Assembly (NCBI RefSeq): GCF_024508335.1
Contig: NZ_CP101988.1
Span: forward strand, 1,612,001-1,676,000
From: Cellulomonas chengniuliangii
GTDB taxonomy: Bacteria > Actinomycetota > Actinomycetes > Actinomycetales > Cellulomonadaceae
Reading direction: 5' to 3'
Length of the DNA: 64,000 bases
This document shows, piece by piece, positions 26,169 to 34,686 of the stretch (its first letter is position 1; every line of letters begins with the position of its first letter). Below the pieces are notes generated by a model that saw nothing but the letters and a program-made list of their open reading frames with translations, was not told where the DNA came from and did no database searches. Both the position numbers and the translations under genes were made by a program.

Positions 26169-26759
26169 ATGGCCAGCACCCGATTCGCCCGCCCCGCCAC
26201 CGAGGCGCCGGGCGCCGCCGAGACCATCCAGTCAGACCTCCTCAGCACAGCGCCCGGCCGCCGTGCCCTCGCCGCGCTGCGCATCGCCGTGGGCTTCGTG
26301 TTCCTCTGGGCGTTCCTCGACAAGACCTTCGGGCTCCGGCACAGCACGGGCGCCCCGCGCGAGGACGGCTCCGTGGCGAGCTCGTGGATCGACGGCGGCG
26401 CCCCCAGCCAGGGGTATCTCCAGAACGGCGCCGTCGGCCCGGCGAAGGACCTCTTCGCGTCGATGGCGGGCCCGCTCACGGACTGGCTGTTCATGCTGGG
26501 CATGCTGGGGGTCGGCCTCGCCGTCGTCCTGGGCATCGGCCTGCGGGTCTCCGCCGTGGCGGGCTCCCTGCTGATGATGTCGCTGTGGCTCACCCAGTGG
26601 CCTCTGCGAGACGGATCGATGAACCCCGTGGTCGACCAGCACCTCGTCTACACACTCGTCCTGATCGTGTGCGCGCTGCTCCTCGCCGGAGACACGTGGG
26701 GGCTCGGGCGGCGCTGGGCCAGCCTGCCGCTCGTGCGCCGGGCGCCGGTGCTGCGCTGA
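26169..26759 (+). CDS. DoxX-like membrane protein
   Basis: A 196-residue protein with four hydrophobic segments: LRIAVGFVFLWAFLDK, WLFMLGMLGVGLAVVLGIGL, VAGSLLMMSLWLTQW and LVYTLVLIVCALLLAG. This layout, with the N-terminal FLWAFLDK and the soluble loop between helices 1 and 2, fits the DoxX/DoxD group. Some members are thiosulfate:quinone oxidoreductase subunits, but this role is not shown here. ATG 26169 has GGAGG six bases before it. Convergent with the WXG cassette, whose last stop is 16 bases away. Confidence 0.83.
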   Translation: MASTRFARPATEAPGAAETIQSDLLSTAPGRRALAALRIAVGFVFLWAFLDKTFGLRHSTGAPREDGSVASSWIDGGAPSQGYLQNGAVGPAKDLFASMAGPLTDWLFMLGMLGVGLAVVLGIGLRVSAVAGSLLMMSLWLTQWPLRDGSMNPVVDQHLVYTLVLIVCALLLAGDTWGLGRRWASLPLVRRAPVLR

Positions 26760-26775
26760 CCCTTGGCGCGCTCCG

Positions 26776-27330
26776 TCAGGAGGGGTCGGGCGCGCCGATG
26801 TCGAGCTCCTGCGAGCCCGGGTCGCCCTCGTCGAGGGCTGATCGGTCCTCGGGGGCGACGGGCAGGCACGGGCCGGCGACCCGCAGCGCGATCGACGGCA
26901 CGTCGTCGTAGGCGTGCACCGTCACCGCGACGTCCTCCCACGTCCCCCGGGCGGTGCTGCGGGTGCTCTGCGCGGTGACATCGGGGGACCACCCGGTGAG
27001 GTCGGTGACGGCCTCGACGACCTGGTCGAACACACCGGTCGAAGGCCCGTCGGCGTCGAGCTGCGCGGTCGCCTCGTACTGCCACTCCACTCCGTCGTCG
27101 CTGCACGTCGCCCACCGCCCGCTCGCGTGCACGGGGGACAGTCCCGTCCCTTCCACGGCACGAGCGATCTGCTGCAGCCGCGACCGTGCGTCCTCACGCG
27201 TCACCTGCATCGTCTCGAAGTCCATGCCCGCCCCCTCGGCGTCGTTCTGCGGGTTCGCGCACCCGCCGGCCGTCGCAGCCAGCAGAGCGAGCGTGAGTGC
27301 GGCGCGGACCGCGTTCTCGCGGCGGCTCAC
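26776..27330 (-). CDS. Putative lipoprotein, last gene of the WXG cassette
   Basis: The 184-residue protein starts at GTG 27330, overlapping the preceding stop as GTGA. A basic start and hydrophobic ALTLALLAATAGGC give a plausible lipobox, predicting lipid anchoring outside the cell. The body has EDARSRLQQIARAVEGTGL and a Cys pair (TCSDD and GPCLP) possibly disulfide-linked. No known family. Its place as the surface-located last gene of a WXG/hydrolase operon suggests a partner or protective role, which is speculation. Confidence 0.75.
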   Translation of the reverse strand: MSRRENAVRAALTLALLAATAGGCANPQNDAEGAGMDFETMQVTREDARSRLQQIARAVEGTGLSPVHASGRWATCSDDGVEWQYEATAQLDADGPSTGVFDQVVEAVTDLTGWSPDVTAQSTRSTARGTWEDVAVTVHAYDDVPSIALRVAGPCLPVAPEDRSALDEGDPGSQELDIGAPDPS

Positions 27331-27872
27331 GGGGCCTCACACCCCCAGGCGGCGTCCACGGCGCCCGTGCGCCGCACCGCCAGCACATGATCGCCGACCA
27401 CAGCGGGCACAGTGCATGAGATGTCCAGCAGGCGTTCCGGCCCGCCCTCGACGAGTTCGATGCCCTGGTCATCGAGCTCGGCGGTGAGTCGCCGCCCGGT
27501 TGCGCCGAGGGCACGCTCGGTCACGTGCCAGCCTCGCGCGATGAGGGTGCTCCCCGCGGCTGGCAAGGCGCTGCCGAGGCCCGCAGGGCGCACTACTCGG
27601 CCCGCGGCACGCGCGCGGACCGTGCCCGGGACTCCAGGCTCCCACCCGTGGCGCACGGTGGACGGCGGCTCCGTCCCCGCGGCCACGACGGGCCACATCA
27701 CGTGCAGCAGTCGGCCAGCCGCCTGCCGGACCCCGGCGGCTCGCATCGCCGCGGTCGCCGGATCGATGTCGGGGACAGCGACCGGGACGGCCGCCGCCGC
27801 AGGCGGAAGAAGCACGACGGGAATGTCGGGCTGCAGGCGGTGGAACTCGTCGAAGAAGGGCTCCGTCGTCAT
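27327..27872 (-). CDS. Hypothetical protein in the WXG cassette
   Basis: A 181-residue protein, MTTEPFFDEFHRLQPDIPVV at the start, with no signal peptide or membrane helix. It has three cysteines only in the last third and a repeated beta-strand pattern (RLTAELDDQGIELVEG, RLLDISCTVPAVVGDHVLAV). ATG 27872 overlaps the hydrolase stop as ATGA, with CGGAG upstream. It belongs to no family I recognise. Being tightly coupled to both neighbours, it is likely part of their function. Confidence 0.7.
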   Translation of the reverse strand: MTTEPFFDEFHRLQPDIPVVLLPPAAAAVPVAVPDIDPATAAMRAAGVRQAAGRLLHVMWPVVAAGTEPPSTVRHGWEPGVPGTVRARAAGRVVRPAGLGSALPAAGSTLIARGWHVTERALGATGRRLTAELDDQGIELVEGGPERLLDISCTVPAVVGDHVLAVRRTGAVDAAWGCEAP

Positions 27873-29656
27873 CGGTGGCTCCGCTCGGTCGGGGCTCGGT
27901 CTTCCTCGGGCTCGTCGGACGTGCGCCACCACGGGTCAGTCCGGTGGTCGGCGCGGACCACGTCTGCGTCCAGGCCCGTGACGATGCTCGCCATGTTCGC
28001 GAGCGCCTCGCTGTCCGGCTGGTAGTAGCGGGTGTGGTCGGCGATGTTGACCCCCTCGTCGCGGTCGGTGAGCTCGGCCTGGAACCGCTGGGCCCCGAAG
28101 TCGTCCTCGGCGGGGTCGTTGCCGAGCCCCACGCCACCGAGCCAGTTCTCGGAGTTGAACCAGCCATTCGAGCCGAGGTATGTCACGTAGTCGGTGCTCG
28201 CGCTCCCGACCCAGACGTGCTCGGCGCCCACGCCCAACTGCGCCGCCTCGTTTACCCCGCTGCCCGCGCCAGGCGAGCCGATCAGCACGATGTCGTCGAC
28301 GTCGAGTCCGACGTCGGTGGCCGCGTGGGCTGTGGTCGTGCTGCCGTAGCTGTGACCCACGACCGTCAGGTGCGGGCGGTCGTCGCCACGGCTGGCGAGG
28401 AATCCCGCGACGTCGCGGGCGAGCATCGCGCCGCCATCACGCGCCGAGCCCTCAAGAGCCACCCGACCCGAGTCCCAGTCCGAGGGGGCGTCGTAGCCGA
28501 CCCAGGCGAGGCTCGCCATCGTGGATCCTGGCGCGGCCCAGCGCGCCTCACGGTAGAGGTTCACCGCGTTGTCGACGTTGCCCCCGAGGCTCCCGGACAC
28601 GGTGGTGGTCAAGCCGGGGACGTTGATCGCCACGTTGTCCGCCGTGGACATGTCTCCGACGCAGACGAGCGCCCGCCCGTCCCCGGAGAACGCGTAGGGC
28701 TCGTAGTCGTAGAGCTGCGCGACCAAGGGCGTCCTGGTCCACGGGTCATCGGTGAGGGCGATCTCCTCGAGCTGATCTCGCACCGCACGGGCGTTGGCCA
28801 GAGCGGCGCGCCCTGCTCTGTCGAGAACGCCAGCGCGCTCGCGGGCCTCGAGGTCGGCGAGGTCGCGGTCGAGCAGGGTGCGGTTGGCGGTGTCGCGGGC
28901 ATCCGCCGGGACGCCGTCGAGCGTCCCGATCACCTCGGGGTACGCGGTCAGCAGCGCAGCCCGCTCGTCGGCCGTCAACGACTCCCACCAGGCGGCCGCC
29001 TCGTCGGGGACGAGGCCCGACAACGTGGCGCCGGTGCGTCCGCCCGACTTCTCGAGGGCGCTCGCGAGCGGGTCGCCGGCCGCTGCGGCCATGCGCTGCC
29101 GTGCCTGGGACGCGCCTGCGGACAGCGCTCGCAGCGCCACCGCCAGGTCGTCTTCCGCGGCGAGGGAGTCTCGGCGCAGCGTCGCGCTCTCGTGGGCCAC
29201 GCCGTCGACCTCGCCGCGGAGCCGCAGCGCGGACTGCAGCAGCTCGAGCGCGACGTCCGGGCGGGGCGCGGGCAGGGAGGCTCGCGCCCGCCGCCAGAAG
29301 GCGTCGATCTGTCGAGTGAGGTGGGCGGCGGCGTCCGTGAGGCGATCGGCACGGGACAGCAGTACCTCCAGCGTCGCCGCGTAGGAGTCTGCGGCGGTGG
29401 CCGCGGCCCGCAGCGCGTCGGCGGCGTCCTCGAACGCTCCGCCGACCGGCCGCACATGCGCGACGAAGCTCGTCGCCGCGGGTCCTGACCAGCCGCGCCC
29501 TCTGCCCACCGCGGCGGTGGACGTCGTCACCCAGGAGCCTCTCTCGTCGAGAGCCGCCGCGCTCCGTCGGAGCTGATGAGCCCAGGACCTGGCAGCCCAT
29601 GGGCTGCCGTCGGGCTGGTAGGTGGCCGCCGGGCGTGCAGGCAGAGACAGGATCAT
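27869..29656 (-). CDS. WXG-type N-terminal domain fused to DUF1023 alpha/beta hydrolase
   Basis: The 595-residue protein starts at ATG 29656, overlapping the upstream stop as ATGA. Residues 1-200 are helical with GRGRGWSGPAATSFVAHV (a W-S-G turn), as in ESX-type substrates. The C-terminal part is a DUF1023 hydrolase: LTVVGHSYGSTTTAHAA near 430-446 has the nucleophile Ser, DDIVLIGSPGAG follows, and NIADHTRYYQ near the end could give the catalytic His. Such fusions are common in actinobacteria and are suspected type VII-secreted enzymes. No secretion machinery (EccC, EccD) is in the window. Substrate unknown. Confidence 0.85.
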   Translation of the reverse strand: MILSLPARPAATYQPDGSPWAARSWAHQLRRSAAALDERGSWVTTSTAAVGRGRGWSGPAATSFVAHVRPVGGAFEDAADALRAAATAADSYAATLEVLLSRADRLTDAAAHLTRQIDAFWRRARASLPAPRPDVALELLQSALRLRGEVDGVAHESATLRRDSLAAEDDLAVALRALSAGASQARQRMAAAAGDPLASALEKSGGRTGATLSGLVPDEAAAWWESLTADERAALLTAYPEVIGTLDGVPADARDTANRTLLDRDLADLEARERAGVLDRAGRAALANARAVRDQLEEIALTDDPWTRTPLVAQLYDYEPYAFSGDGRALVCVGDMSTADNVAINVPGLTTTVSGSLGGNVDNAVNLYREARWAAPGSTMASLAWVGYDAPSDWDSGRVALEGSARDGGAMLARDVAGFLASRGDDRPHLTVVGHSYGSTTTAHAATDVGLDVDDIVLIGSPGAGSGVNEAAQLGVGAEHVWVGSASTDYVTYLGSNGWFNSENWLGGVGLGNDPAEDDFGAQRFQAELTDRDEGVNIADHTRYYQPDSEALANMASIVTGLDADVVRADHRTDPWWRTSDEPEEDRAPTERSHR

Positions 29657-29961
29657 CGTGGCGTCCGCGTGAGGCATGTGGCCGCCGCCCGGGCGTCGAC
29701 GGCCAGGTAGGCGGCTGACGTCGACACGAGCTCGTGCTGGACAGTGGTCGCGTGGTCGGCCAGCTGGCCGAGCGCTCCCGACCACGCGTTCGTGAACGCC
29801 GCGACAGCCGGTCCCACGTGCTCGCACCAGCCTGCGTCACGTTCGACGAGCGCCCGCGCCGTCCCGCGGACCTCGACCGCCGTTTGCCGCCAGCCGGCGG
29901 CGAGGGCCTCGAGGCGAGCGTGGTCGACGATGACCTCCCCGTCCACTGGACCTCCCCGCAT
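29653..29961 (-). CDS. WXG100-like small protein
   Basis: A 102-residue helical protein. GPAVAAFTNAWSGALGQLAD holds the W-S-G turn between two long helices, the hallmark of the ESAT-6/WXG100 superfamily. ATG 29961 has GGAGAG five bases upstream; GTG 29946 with GGGGAGG upstream is an alternative. It is the first gene of a four-gene set in which every stop overlaps the next start. A role as a secretion partner of the hydrolase is inferred. Confidence 0.75.
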   Translation of the reverse strand: MRGGPVDGEVIVDHARLEALAAGWRQTAVEVRGTARALVERDAGWCEHVGPAVAAFTNAWSGALGQLADHATTVQHELVSTSAAYLAVDARAAATCLTRTPR

Positions 29962-30081
29962 GCTCTCTCCGGTGAGCCTGCTGGTCAGCGGCCTGGGCGG
30001 GAGGCTACAGCAGGCCGCCGCGCAGCGGGCCGGCCGGGGAGGGCTGGTTCTCTAGCGGTCGCGTTGTGCCACCCTGCTCCC

Positions 30082-30825
30082 ATGAGCGGACGTGTCGCCG
30101 AGAGAGACGTGGCGGTGCCCGTCAACGCCCAGCGATGGACGGATCTGGCCTTCGCGCACTGGCGGTACGACCAGCGCACGCTGCAGCGGCTCGTCCCGCC
30201 AGGGCTCGAGGTGCAGGTGCTGGACGGATCGGCCTGGCTCGGGCTCGTCCCGTTCCGGATGGGCGGGGTGCGGACGCCGCCGCTGCCGCCGGTGCCGGGC
30301 TGGTCGGACTTCCCCGAGCTGAACCTGCGCACCTACGTCCGCGGGCGCGACGGCCGGGAGGGCGTGTGGTTCTTCTCGCTCGCGTGCCCGCGCCGGGCGT
30401 TCGTCGCCGCGATGCGCGGCGTCGGCCTCCCGTACCAGTTCGCGCGGGCAGAGGTCACGTCCATGAGGCCCGGTCCAGGGTCCGTGCGGGGCACGCGCTA
30501 CCGCTTCGCCGGGCCGGGCTCCCGTTCGCGCCCCGCGTGGCGGCTCGACGCGCAGGTCGTGGTGGGGGAGCCGCTGAGCGAGGCCGCACGCACGCCGCTG
30601 GTCGACGCGCTCACGGCCCGTTGGGCCGCGTACAGCCGCGTCGCCGGGGCGCTATGGCGCATCCCGATCAGCCACGAGCCGTGGCCGCTGCGCGAGGCGG
30701 CGATCACCGGGGACCTGGCCGGCCCGATCACCGCGGTCGGGCTTCCCGCTCCCGACGAGGGCCCCCTGGCGCACTACTCGCCAGGCGTGGCCAGCCGTAT
30801 CGGCCTGCCGACCTCAGCCGGTTGA
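30082..30825 (+). CDS. DUF2071 (YqjF-like) protein
   Basis: A 247-residue protein of the DUF2071 family: FAHWRYDQRTLQRLVPPGLEV, GLVPFRMGGVRTPPLPPVPG, FPELNLRTYVRGRDGREGVW and FFSLACPRRAFV follow the family pattern. ATG 30082 (MSGRVAERD). Function unknown. It is divergent from the WXG cassette. Confidence 0.88.
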   Translation: MSGRVAERDVAVPVNAQRWTDLAFAHWRYDQRTLQRLVPPGLEVQVLDGSAWLGLVPFRMGGVRTPPLPPVPGWSDFPELNLRTYVRGRDGREGVWFFSLACPRRAFVAAMRGVGLPYQFARAEVTSMRPGPGSVRGTRYRFAGPGSRSRPAWRLDAQVVVGEPLSEAARTPLVDALTARWAAYSRVAGALWRIPISHEPWPLREAAITGDLAGPITAVGLPAPDEGPLAHYSPGVASRIGLPTSAG

Positions 30826-30852
30826 CCTGGCCTGTCCCGGCGTCCGGCTCTG

Positions 30853-30924
30853 TCAGCCGAGCCCTGCGTCGTGGACGAACCGTGCGATCTGCACCCGGTT
30901 CGTCGCATGGAGCTTGCTGAAATG
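30853..30924 (-). pseudogene. C-terminal remnant of a LuxR-type regulator
   Basis: Reading leftwards, about 23 codons before a TGA at 30,855-30,853 give HFSKLHATNRVQIARFVHDA and then GLG, which resembles the recognition helix and end of a LuxR HTH domain (K-L-x-x-x-N-R-x-Q-x-A). Upstream codons in frame do not continue the domain, and no start precedes it. Most likely a leftover of a deleted gene. The match is short, so the call is tentative. Confidence 0.45.
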
Positions 30925-30982
30925 GCTGCCCCCTGGCGATCGGTCTGTGGCGCATCGGACGCCGCGAAGTCGGCTGACCGCT

Positions 30983-31029
30983 CAGCACGGCAGGGGCCGT
31001 CCCGGACGGGGACGGCCCCTGCCGTGCTG
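30983..31029 (-). terminator. Perfect 21-bp inverted repeat with 5-base loop
   Basis: Arms 30,983-31,003 and 31,009-31,029 are exact reverse complements, starting CAGCACGGCAGGGGCC, with loop GGACG. It begins 57 bases beyond the stop of the surface-protein gene, so it probably ends that transcript (read leftwards), perhaps in both directions. No U-tract follows, which is common in high-GC actinobacteria. Confidence 0.8.
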
Positions 31030-31085
31030 TCGGGGTGGGGGACGGCGGGCTCCGCCGGTCCCAGACCCGCGAACGGGCGGTCGTG

Positions 31086-33581
31086 TCAGCTGGTGCGCGT
31101 TCGCCGGGCGCCGCGGCGACGGCGCGTGCCGGTCCGGAGCAGCAGCGCACCCGTGAGCACCAGGAGCAACGCGCCCGTGGCCGCAGCGACGGGGTCCGCT
31201 CCCGTCTGGGCGAGCCGGTCGGCCCGAGGCGCCTCAACGGCGCCGCCGCGGCCGGGAGCGGCGTGCGCGGTGTCGTAGCGCAGGACGCTCATGGCCCCGC
31301 TGTCGACGCCCACCAGGACGATGTAGTGCTCCCCGGCGTCGAGCGCCACCCCGGTCAGCGTCACCCGACCCGCCGCCACGGCGAATGTGCCGAGGTACGT
31401 GGGGTCGGAGTAGACGAACGCGGTGACCGCCGAGTCGCCGGCGGTCCACGGCAGGGTCAGGGTCACGGTTCCCGGGAGCTGGGATCGGTCGAGTCCCGGG
31501 ACGGCGCCGAACAGGTCCGTGGCGCCGGGGAAGCGCTCGGCGAGTTCCCGGTGGTCGACGCCGGCCTGGACGCGGACGTCCCAGACGGACAGCCGGGCGG
31601 GTTCGCTCGGGGTGTGGGCGCCGTCGGTCCAGGTGACCACTGCGCGGTACCAGGAGTCGCCGCCGACGGTGACGGGGACCGAGAGGGCGAGCCCGTCGGA
31701 GCCCGGCACGTCGCGCCATGAGGCGGTCGCGCCCGGCTTCGCGGTCGAGGACGTGACCTGCCACCGGACCGACGCCACGGTGCTCGGATCGGCGACCTCG
31801 ACCGCGAACGTCGCCGTCGCCCCGGGGACGACGGCGAGCCGGTCCGACGGCTGAACGGTGACGGCCTGCACCGGTGGCGTGCGGGCCACGGTGACTGCCA
31901 GCACCGCTTCGGTGCGGTTGCCCGCCTGGTCGACCGCGGCGACCCGGACGGTGCGCGGCCCGGCTCCGGCGGCGGCCGGGTCGCGCAGCACCAGGCGGCC
32001 TCCCTGCACGGCGAACCGGCCGTTGTCCGTGTCACCCGCGCCGGCGACCAGGATGAACGCGAGCTGCCCAGTCGCGTCCGTAGCCGTCAGCACCCCGACA
32101 TCGGCGTCCGGGCCGGCGTCGGCGCGGACAGGGGTCGGGTCCAGCGTGGGAGGGGTCGGCGCCGTCAGGTCGATCAGGAGCACCCCGCCTGACACCCAGT
32201 CTGGGCTGGTGTTGCCCGCGGCGTCGGTCTGCCGGATCCGCACCGCGCCCGCGGCGTGCGCGCCCTCGGGAAGCACCAGTTGGTCTGCCGTCCCGCCGGA
32301 CCAGGTCGCCCCGCCGTCGGCGGACCACTCCCAGGCGCCGCCCTGCTCGAGGCCTGACACCTGAACCCGGCCGTCGGATGTCACGCCGTCGGTGGCGCTA
32401 GCGCCCGTGTCGCGGACCAGCGCCGCGACGGGCGGGGCGGGGCGGACGCCGTCGACGAGGATGCCGGCCGTCGAGCCCACCGCGTTCAGTGCTGTCACCA
32501 GATCGGCCCCGACGGCGGTGCGCAGCGTGCCGCCGTTCGTGGTCAGAGCCCTGACCGAGATCCCGCCCGCGTCCTGCCAGCCGGCCTGAACGGTCACCGC
32601 GAAGGTCAGCGTCGTGCCCCCGCTCCCGGACGTGTAGTCCGCGCGTGCGGTGGTGGCGCCGACGACCAGTGCCAGCGACGGCGTGCCCCCGGTGGTGTCG
32701 ACCTGCACGGCCTCCTGCGTGTTGACCTGGAACTCCAGCACGGCGCCGATCCCGTACAGCCCGTCCGCGGGCACGGAGACCGAGTTCACCGCCGGGAAGG
32801 GGGCGCCGATCACCAGTGTCTGCCCGGCGGACGGGGAGACGTTCCCGGCGGCGTCGGTGGCCATGACGACGACCGGGTTCGAGCCGGGGGTGTTCAGCGC
32901 GAGCGTGCCCGCCTTGGGGTGCGCGACGGCGAGGTCCACCGTCCACGCGCGGTCGCCCGACGCCGAGGTGGCGTACGTCGCCCCGCCCACGATGAGGGTG
33001 ATGGTGGCGCCGCTCTCGGCGGTCCCGGTGATCGTGGGCCGGGAGCTGGTGGTGGTGGCGGCGGAGGTGAGCACCGGCGCGGCGGGAACCATCGCGTCGA
33101 CCGTGTACAGCTCACCGCTGGTGAAGCCGTCCTGGATCGGCCCACCGATCGCCTCACCCCCATCGGTTTTCACGATCCCGGTCCCGCCCTCAACGAGATC
33201 GAGGCGCAGCATGCCGTGACCCGTGAGCCTGTTGACGGTGACGTCCCAGGTGTTCCCTGCACCGCTCACGCTGGCGATGTAGCCGCTGACGCTGCCGATG
33301 GCGTACAGCCTGAAGTCCCCGGCGTCCACCCCTGTGACCGCGGCGTCGAACGTCACGACGTAAGTCAGCTCCGCGTTAGCCCCGACGATGTCGGGGGCGC
33401 CGGCGACGCGCGAGATGCTCATGACGACGGGCGGGCCGGCCGCCACCGCCGGGACGCTCCCGACCAGCGGGATCAGCATGCCGATCACGAGCGCCAGGAC
33501 CAGGCGGAGCCGGGCCCGCCCAGCGGGCTGGACAGCGGTGCGCTGAGCGCGTGCGGGGCGTACGGGAGCAGGAAACGACAT
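31086..33581 (-). CDS. Wall-anchored surface protein with Ig-like repeats and LAQTG sorting signal
   Basis: The 831-residue protein starts at ATG 33581 (MSFPAPVRPARAQ). A long basic lead is followed by hydrophobic RLVLALVIGMLIPLVGSV and AxA, a signal peptide. The body carries several Ig-like or bacterial-repeat modules, for example SRPTITGTAESGATITLIVG and AAGNVSP(S), KTDAAGNTSPDW-type calcium loops. The C-terminus has LAQTG, then hydrophobic AAATGALLLVLTGALLL, then RRRRGARR, a sortase (class E type LAxTG) signal. A 21-bp hairpin follows. It probably sits on the cell wall in adhesion or stalk function; the precise role is unknown. No sortase gene is adjacent. Confidence 0.85.
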   Translation of the reverse strand: MSFPAPVRPARAQRTAVQPAGRARLRLVLALVIGMLIPLVGSVPAVAAGPPVVMSISRVAGAPDIVGANAELTYVVTFDAAVTGVDAGDFRLYAIGSVSGYIASVSGAGNTWDVTVNRLTGHGMLRLDLVEGGTGIVKTDGGEAIGGPIQDGFTSGELYTVDAMVPAAPVLTSAATTTSSRPTITGTAESGATITLIVGGATYATSASGDRAWTVDLAVAHPKAGTLALNTPGSNPVVVMATDAAGNVSPSAGQTLVIGAPFPAVNSVSVPADGLYGIGAVLEFQVNTQEAVQVDTTGGTPSLALVVGATTARADYTSGSGGTTLTFAVTVQAGWQDAGGISVRALTTNGGTLRTAVGADLVTALNAVGSTAGILVDGVRPAPPVAALVRDTGASATDGVTSDGRVQVSGLEQGGAWEWSADGGATWSGGTADQLVLPEGAHAAGAVRIRQTDAAGNTSPDWVSGGVLLIDLTAPTPPTLDPTPVRADAGPDADVGVLTATDATGQLAFILVAGAGDTDNGRFAVQGGRLVLRDPAAAGAGPRTVRVAAVDQAGNRTEAVLAVTVARTPPVQAVTVQPSDRLAVVPGATATFAVEVADPSTVASVRWQVTSSTAKPGATASWRDVPGSDGLALSVPVTVGGDSWYRAVVTWTDGAHTPSEPARLSVWDVRVQAGVDHRELAERFPGATDLFGAVPGLDRSQLPGTVTLTLPWTAGDSAVTAFVYSDPTYLGTFAVAAGRVTLTGVALDAGEHYIVLVGVDSGAMSVLRYDTAHAAPGRGGAVEAPRADRLAQTGADPVAAATGALLLVLTGALLLRTGTRRRRGARRTRTS

Positions 33582-33832
33582 GACCACGACCTTCGCGAGA
33601 CCGACGGGACGGGGCGGGAGCCTCCGGGGTCGGCCCACGAACGGACCGTGAGGCCCATGGTGGCACGCGTGACCGGGCCCTCCGCATATTTCCCGGCCTC
33701 CGCCGACGGGTGAAGTTGTCGGCGTTCCCGCAGTTCAGGGTGGATTTCGCACGATCAGGGGGGGCTTCCTCCCTGCGTCGCGGGGAGGGTGGAGGCCGTG
33801 GGGAATGAACTGCCCGCTTCATGGACATGACA

Positions 33833-33861
33833 AGAGCCCCAGGTCGATGACCTGGGGCTCT
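33833..33861 (-). terminator. Terminator hairpin of tRNA cluster 1
   Basis: Arms 33,833-33,844 and 33,850-33,861 (AGAGCCCCAGGT and its exact complement) form a 12-bp stem with loop CGATG, directly after the tRNA-Val 3' end in the leftward direction. It ends the Gly-Cys-Val transcript. Confidence 0.85.
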
Positions 33862-33863
33862 GT

Positions 33864-33938
33864 TGGTGGGCGATACTGGGATCGAACCAGTGACCTCTTC
33901 CGTGTCAGGGAAGCGCGCTACCGCTGCGCCAATCGCCC
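33864..33938 (-). tRNA. tRNA-Val(GAC), copy 1
   Basis: Cloverleaf read leftwards from 33,938: acceptor GGGCGAT pairs with ATCGCCC, the anticodon loop is CTGACAC (anticodon GAC), and the T-arm contains GGTTCGATCCC. CCA is encoded at 33,864-33,866 after discriminator A. Confidence 0.95.
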
Positions 33939-33950
33939 AGATGTGCTGCG

Positions 33951-34021
33951 AGGTGGAGATGGGATTCGAACCCACGTGGACGGCTTTGCAGGCCGCTGCC
34001 TAGCCACTCGGCCACTCCACC
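33951..34021 (-). tRNA. tRNA-Cys(GCA), copy 1
   Basis: Cloverleaf read leftwards from 34,021: acceptor GGTGGAG pairs with CTCCACC, anticodon loop CTGCAAA gives GCA, discriminator U. No CCA is encoded. Differs from copy 2 in the D-loop and next to the anticodon stem. Confidence 0.95.
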
Positions 34022-34075
34022 ATGAGAGCCGGTCCCGTCCGGCGCGCAAGCGCCCCGGACCAAGATCCATCTCCG

Positions 34076-34147
34076 AGCGGACGACGGGATTCGAACCCGC
34101 GACCCTCACCTTGGCAAGGTGATGCTCTACCACTGAGCCACGTCCGC
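34076..34147 (-). tRNA. tRNA-Gly(GCC), copy 1
   Basis: Cloverleaf read leftwards from 34,147: acceptor GCGGACG pairs with CGTCCGC, anticodon loop contains GCC, discriminator U, no CCA. First gene of the Gly-Cys-Val set. A TATTGT box lies at 34,197-34,192, a possible -10. Confidence 0.95.
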
Positions 34148-34313
34148 ACGACGGTCCCGACGGCTCTCACCGGCGTTTCCCGTGCGTGAGAACAATAGCC
34201 GACTCTGAGGGTGGTGGTGTCACCCGGCTCGCCGTTGCCGCCCTGGCCGGCTGCCACCATGCTGGCTGTCACGGTCGGATCCGGCGCGAGCCGGTGGCGC
34301 TGGGGAGGCGCTC

Positions 34314-34628
34314 ATGGCACGACGACGTGTGGCGATCGCGGCCGGGCTCGTTGGCGTGGCGCTGCTCATGGCGGCCTGCGCGCCGGGCCCCAACTACGCC
34401 GCGGAGGCCGGCGGGGCGGACCCGGCCGGCTTCTGGCTAGGGCTGTGGCAGGGCCTGATCAGCCCGATCGTGTTCGTGGTGTCCCTGTTCACCGACACCG
34501 TGAACATCTACGAGGTCGACAACAACGGGAACTGGTACAACTTCGGCTTCCTGCTCGGCGTGTCGTTCGCTTTCGGGGGAGCCGCCGGATCCGGGGGCGC
34601 GGGGCGACGTCGGCGTCGGAGGGCGTGA
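34314..34628 (+). CDS. Small lipoprotein/membrane protein
   Basis: A 104-residue protein. Basic MARRR, hydrophobic VAIAAGLVGVALLMAAC (lipobox MAAC), then one further membrane helix, GLWQGLISPIVFVVSLF, a loop IYEVDNNGNWYNFGFLLG, and an R-rich end. ATG 34314 has GGGGAGG six bases upstream. Such proteins are common in actinobacteria without known function. Confidence 0.8.
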   Translation: MARRRVAIAAGLVGVALLMAACAPGPNYAAEAGGADPAGFWLGLWQGLISPIVFVVSLFTDTVNIYEVDNNGNWYNFGFLLGVSFAFGGAAGSGGAGRRRRRRA

Positions 34629-34686
34629 GACCGGGCTCGCAGCGGGCGGGCAGGAATACCGCGGGCTTCGCCGCCCTTGGGTGGAC

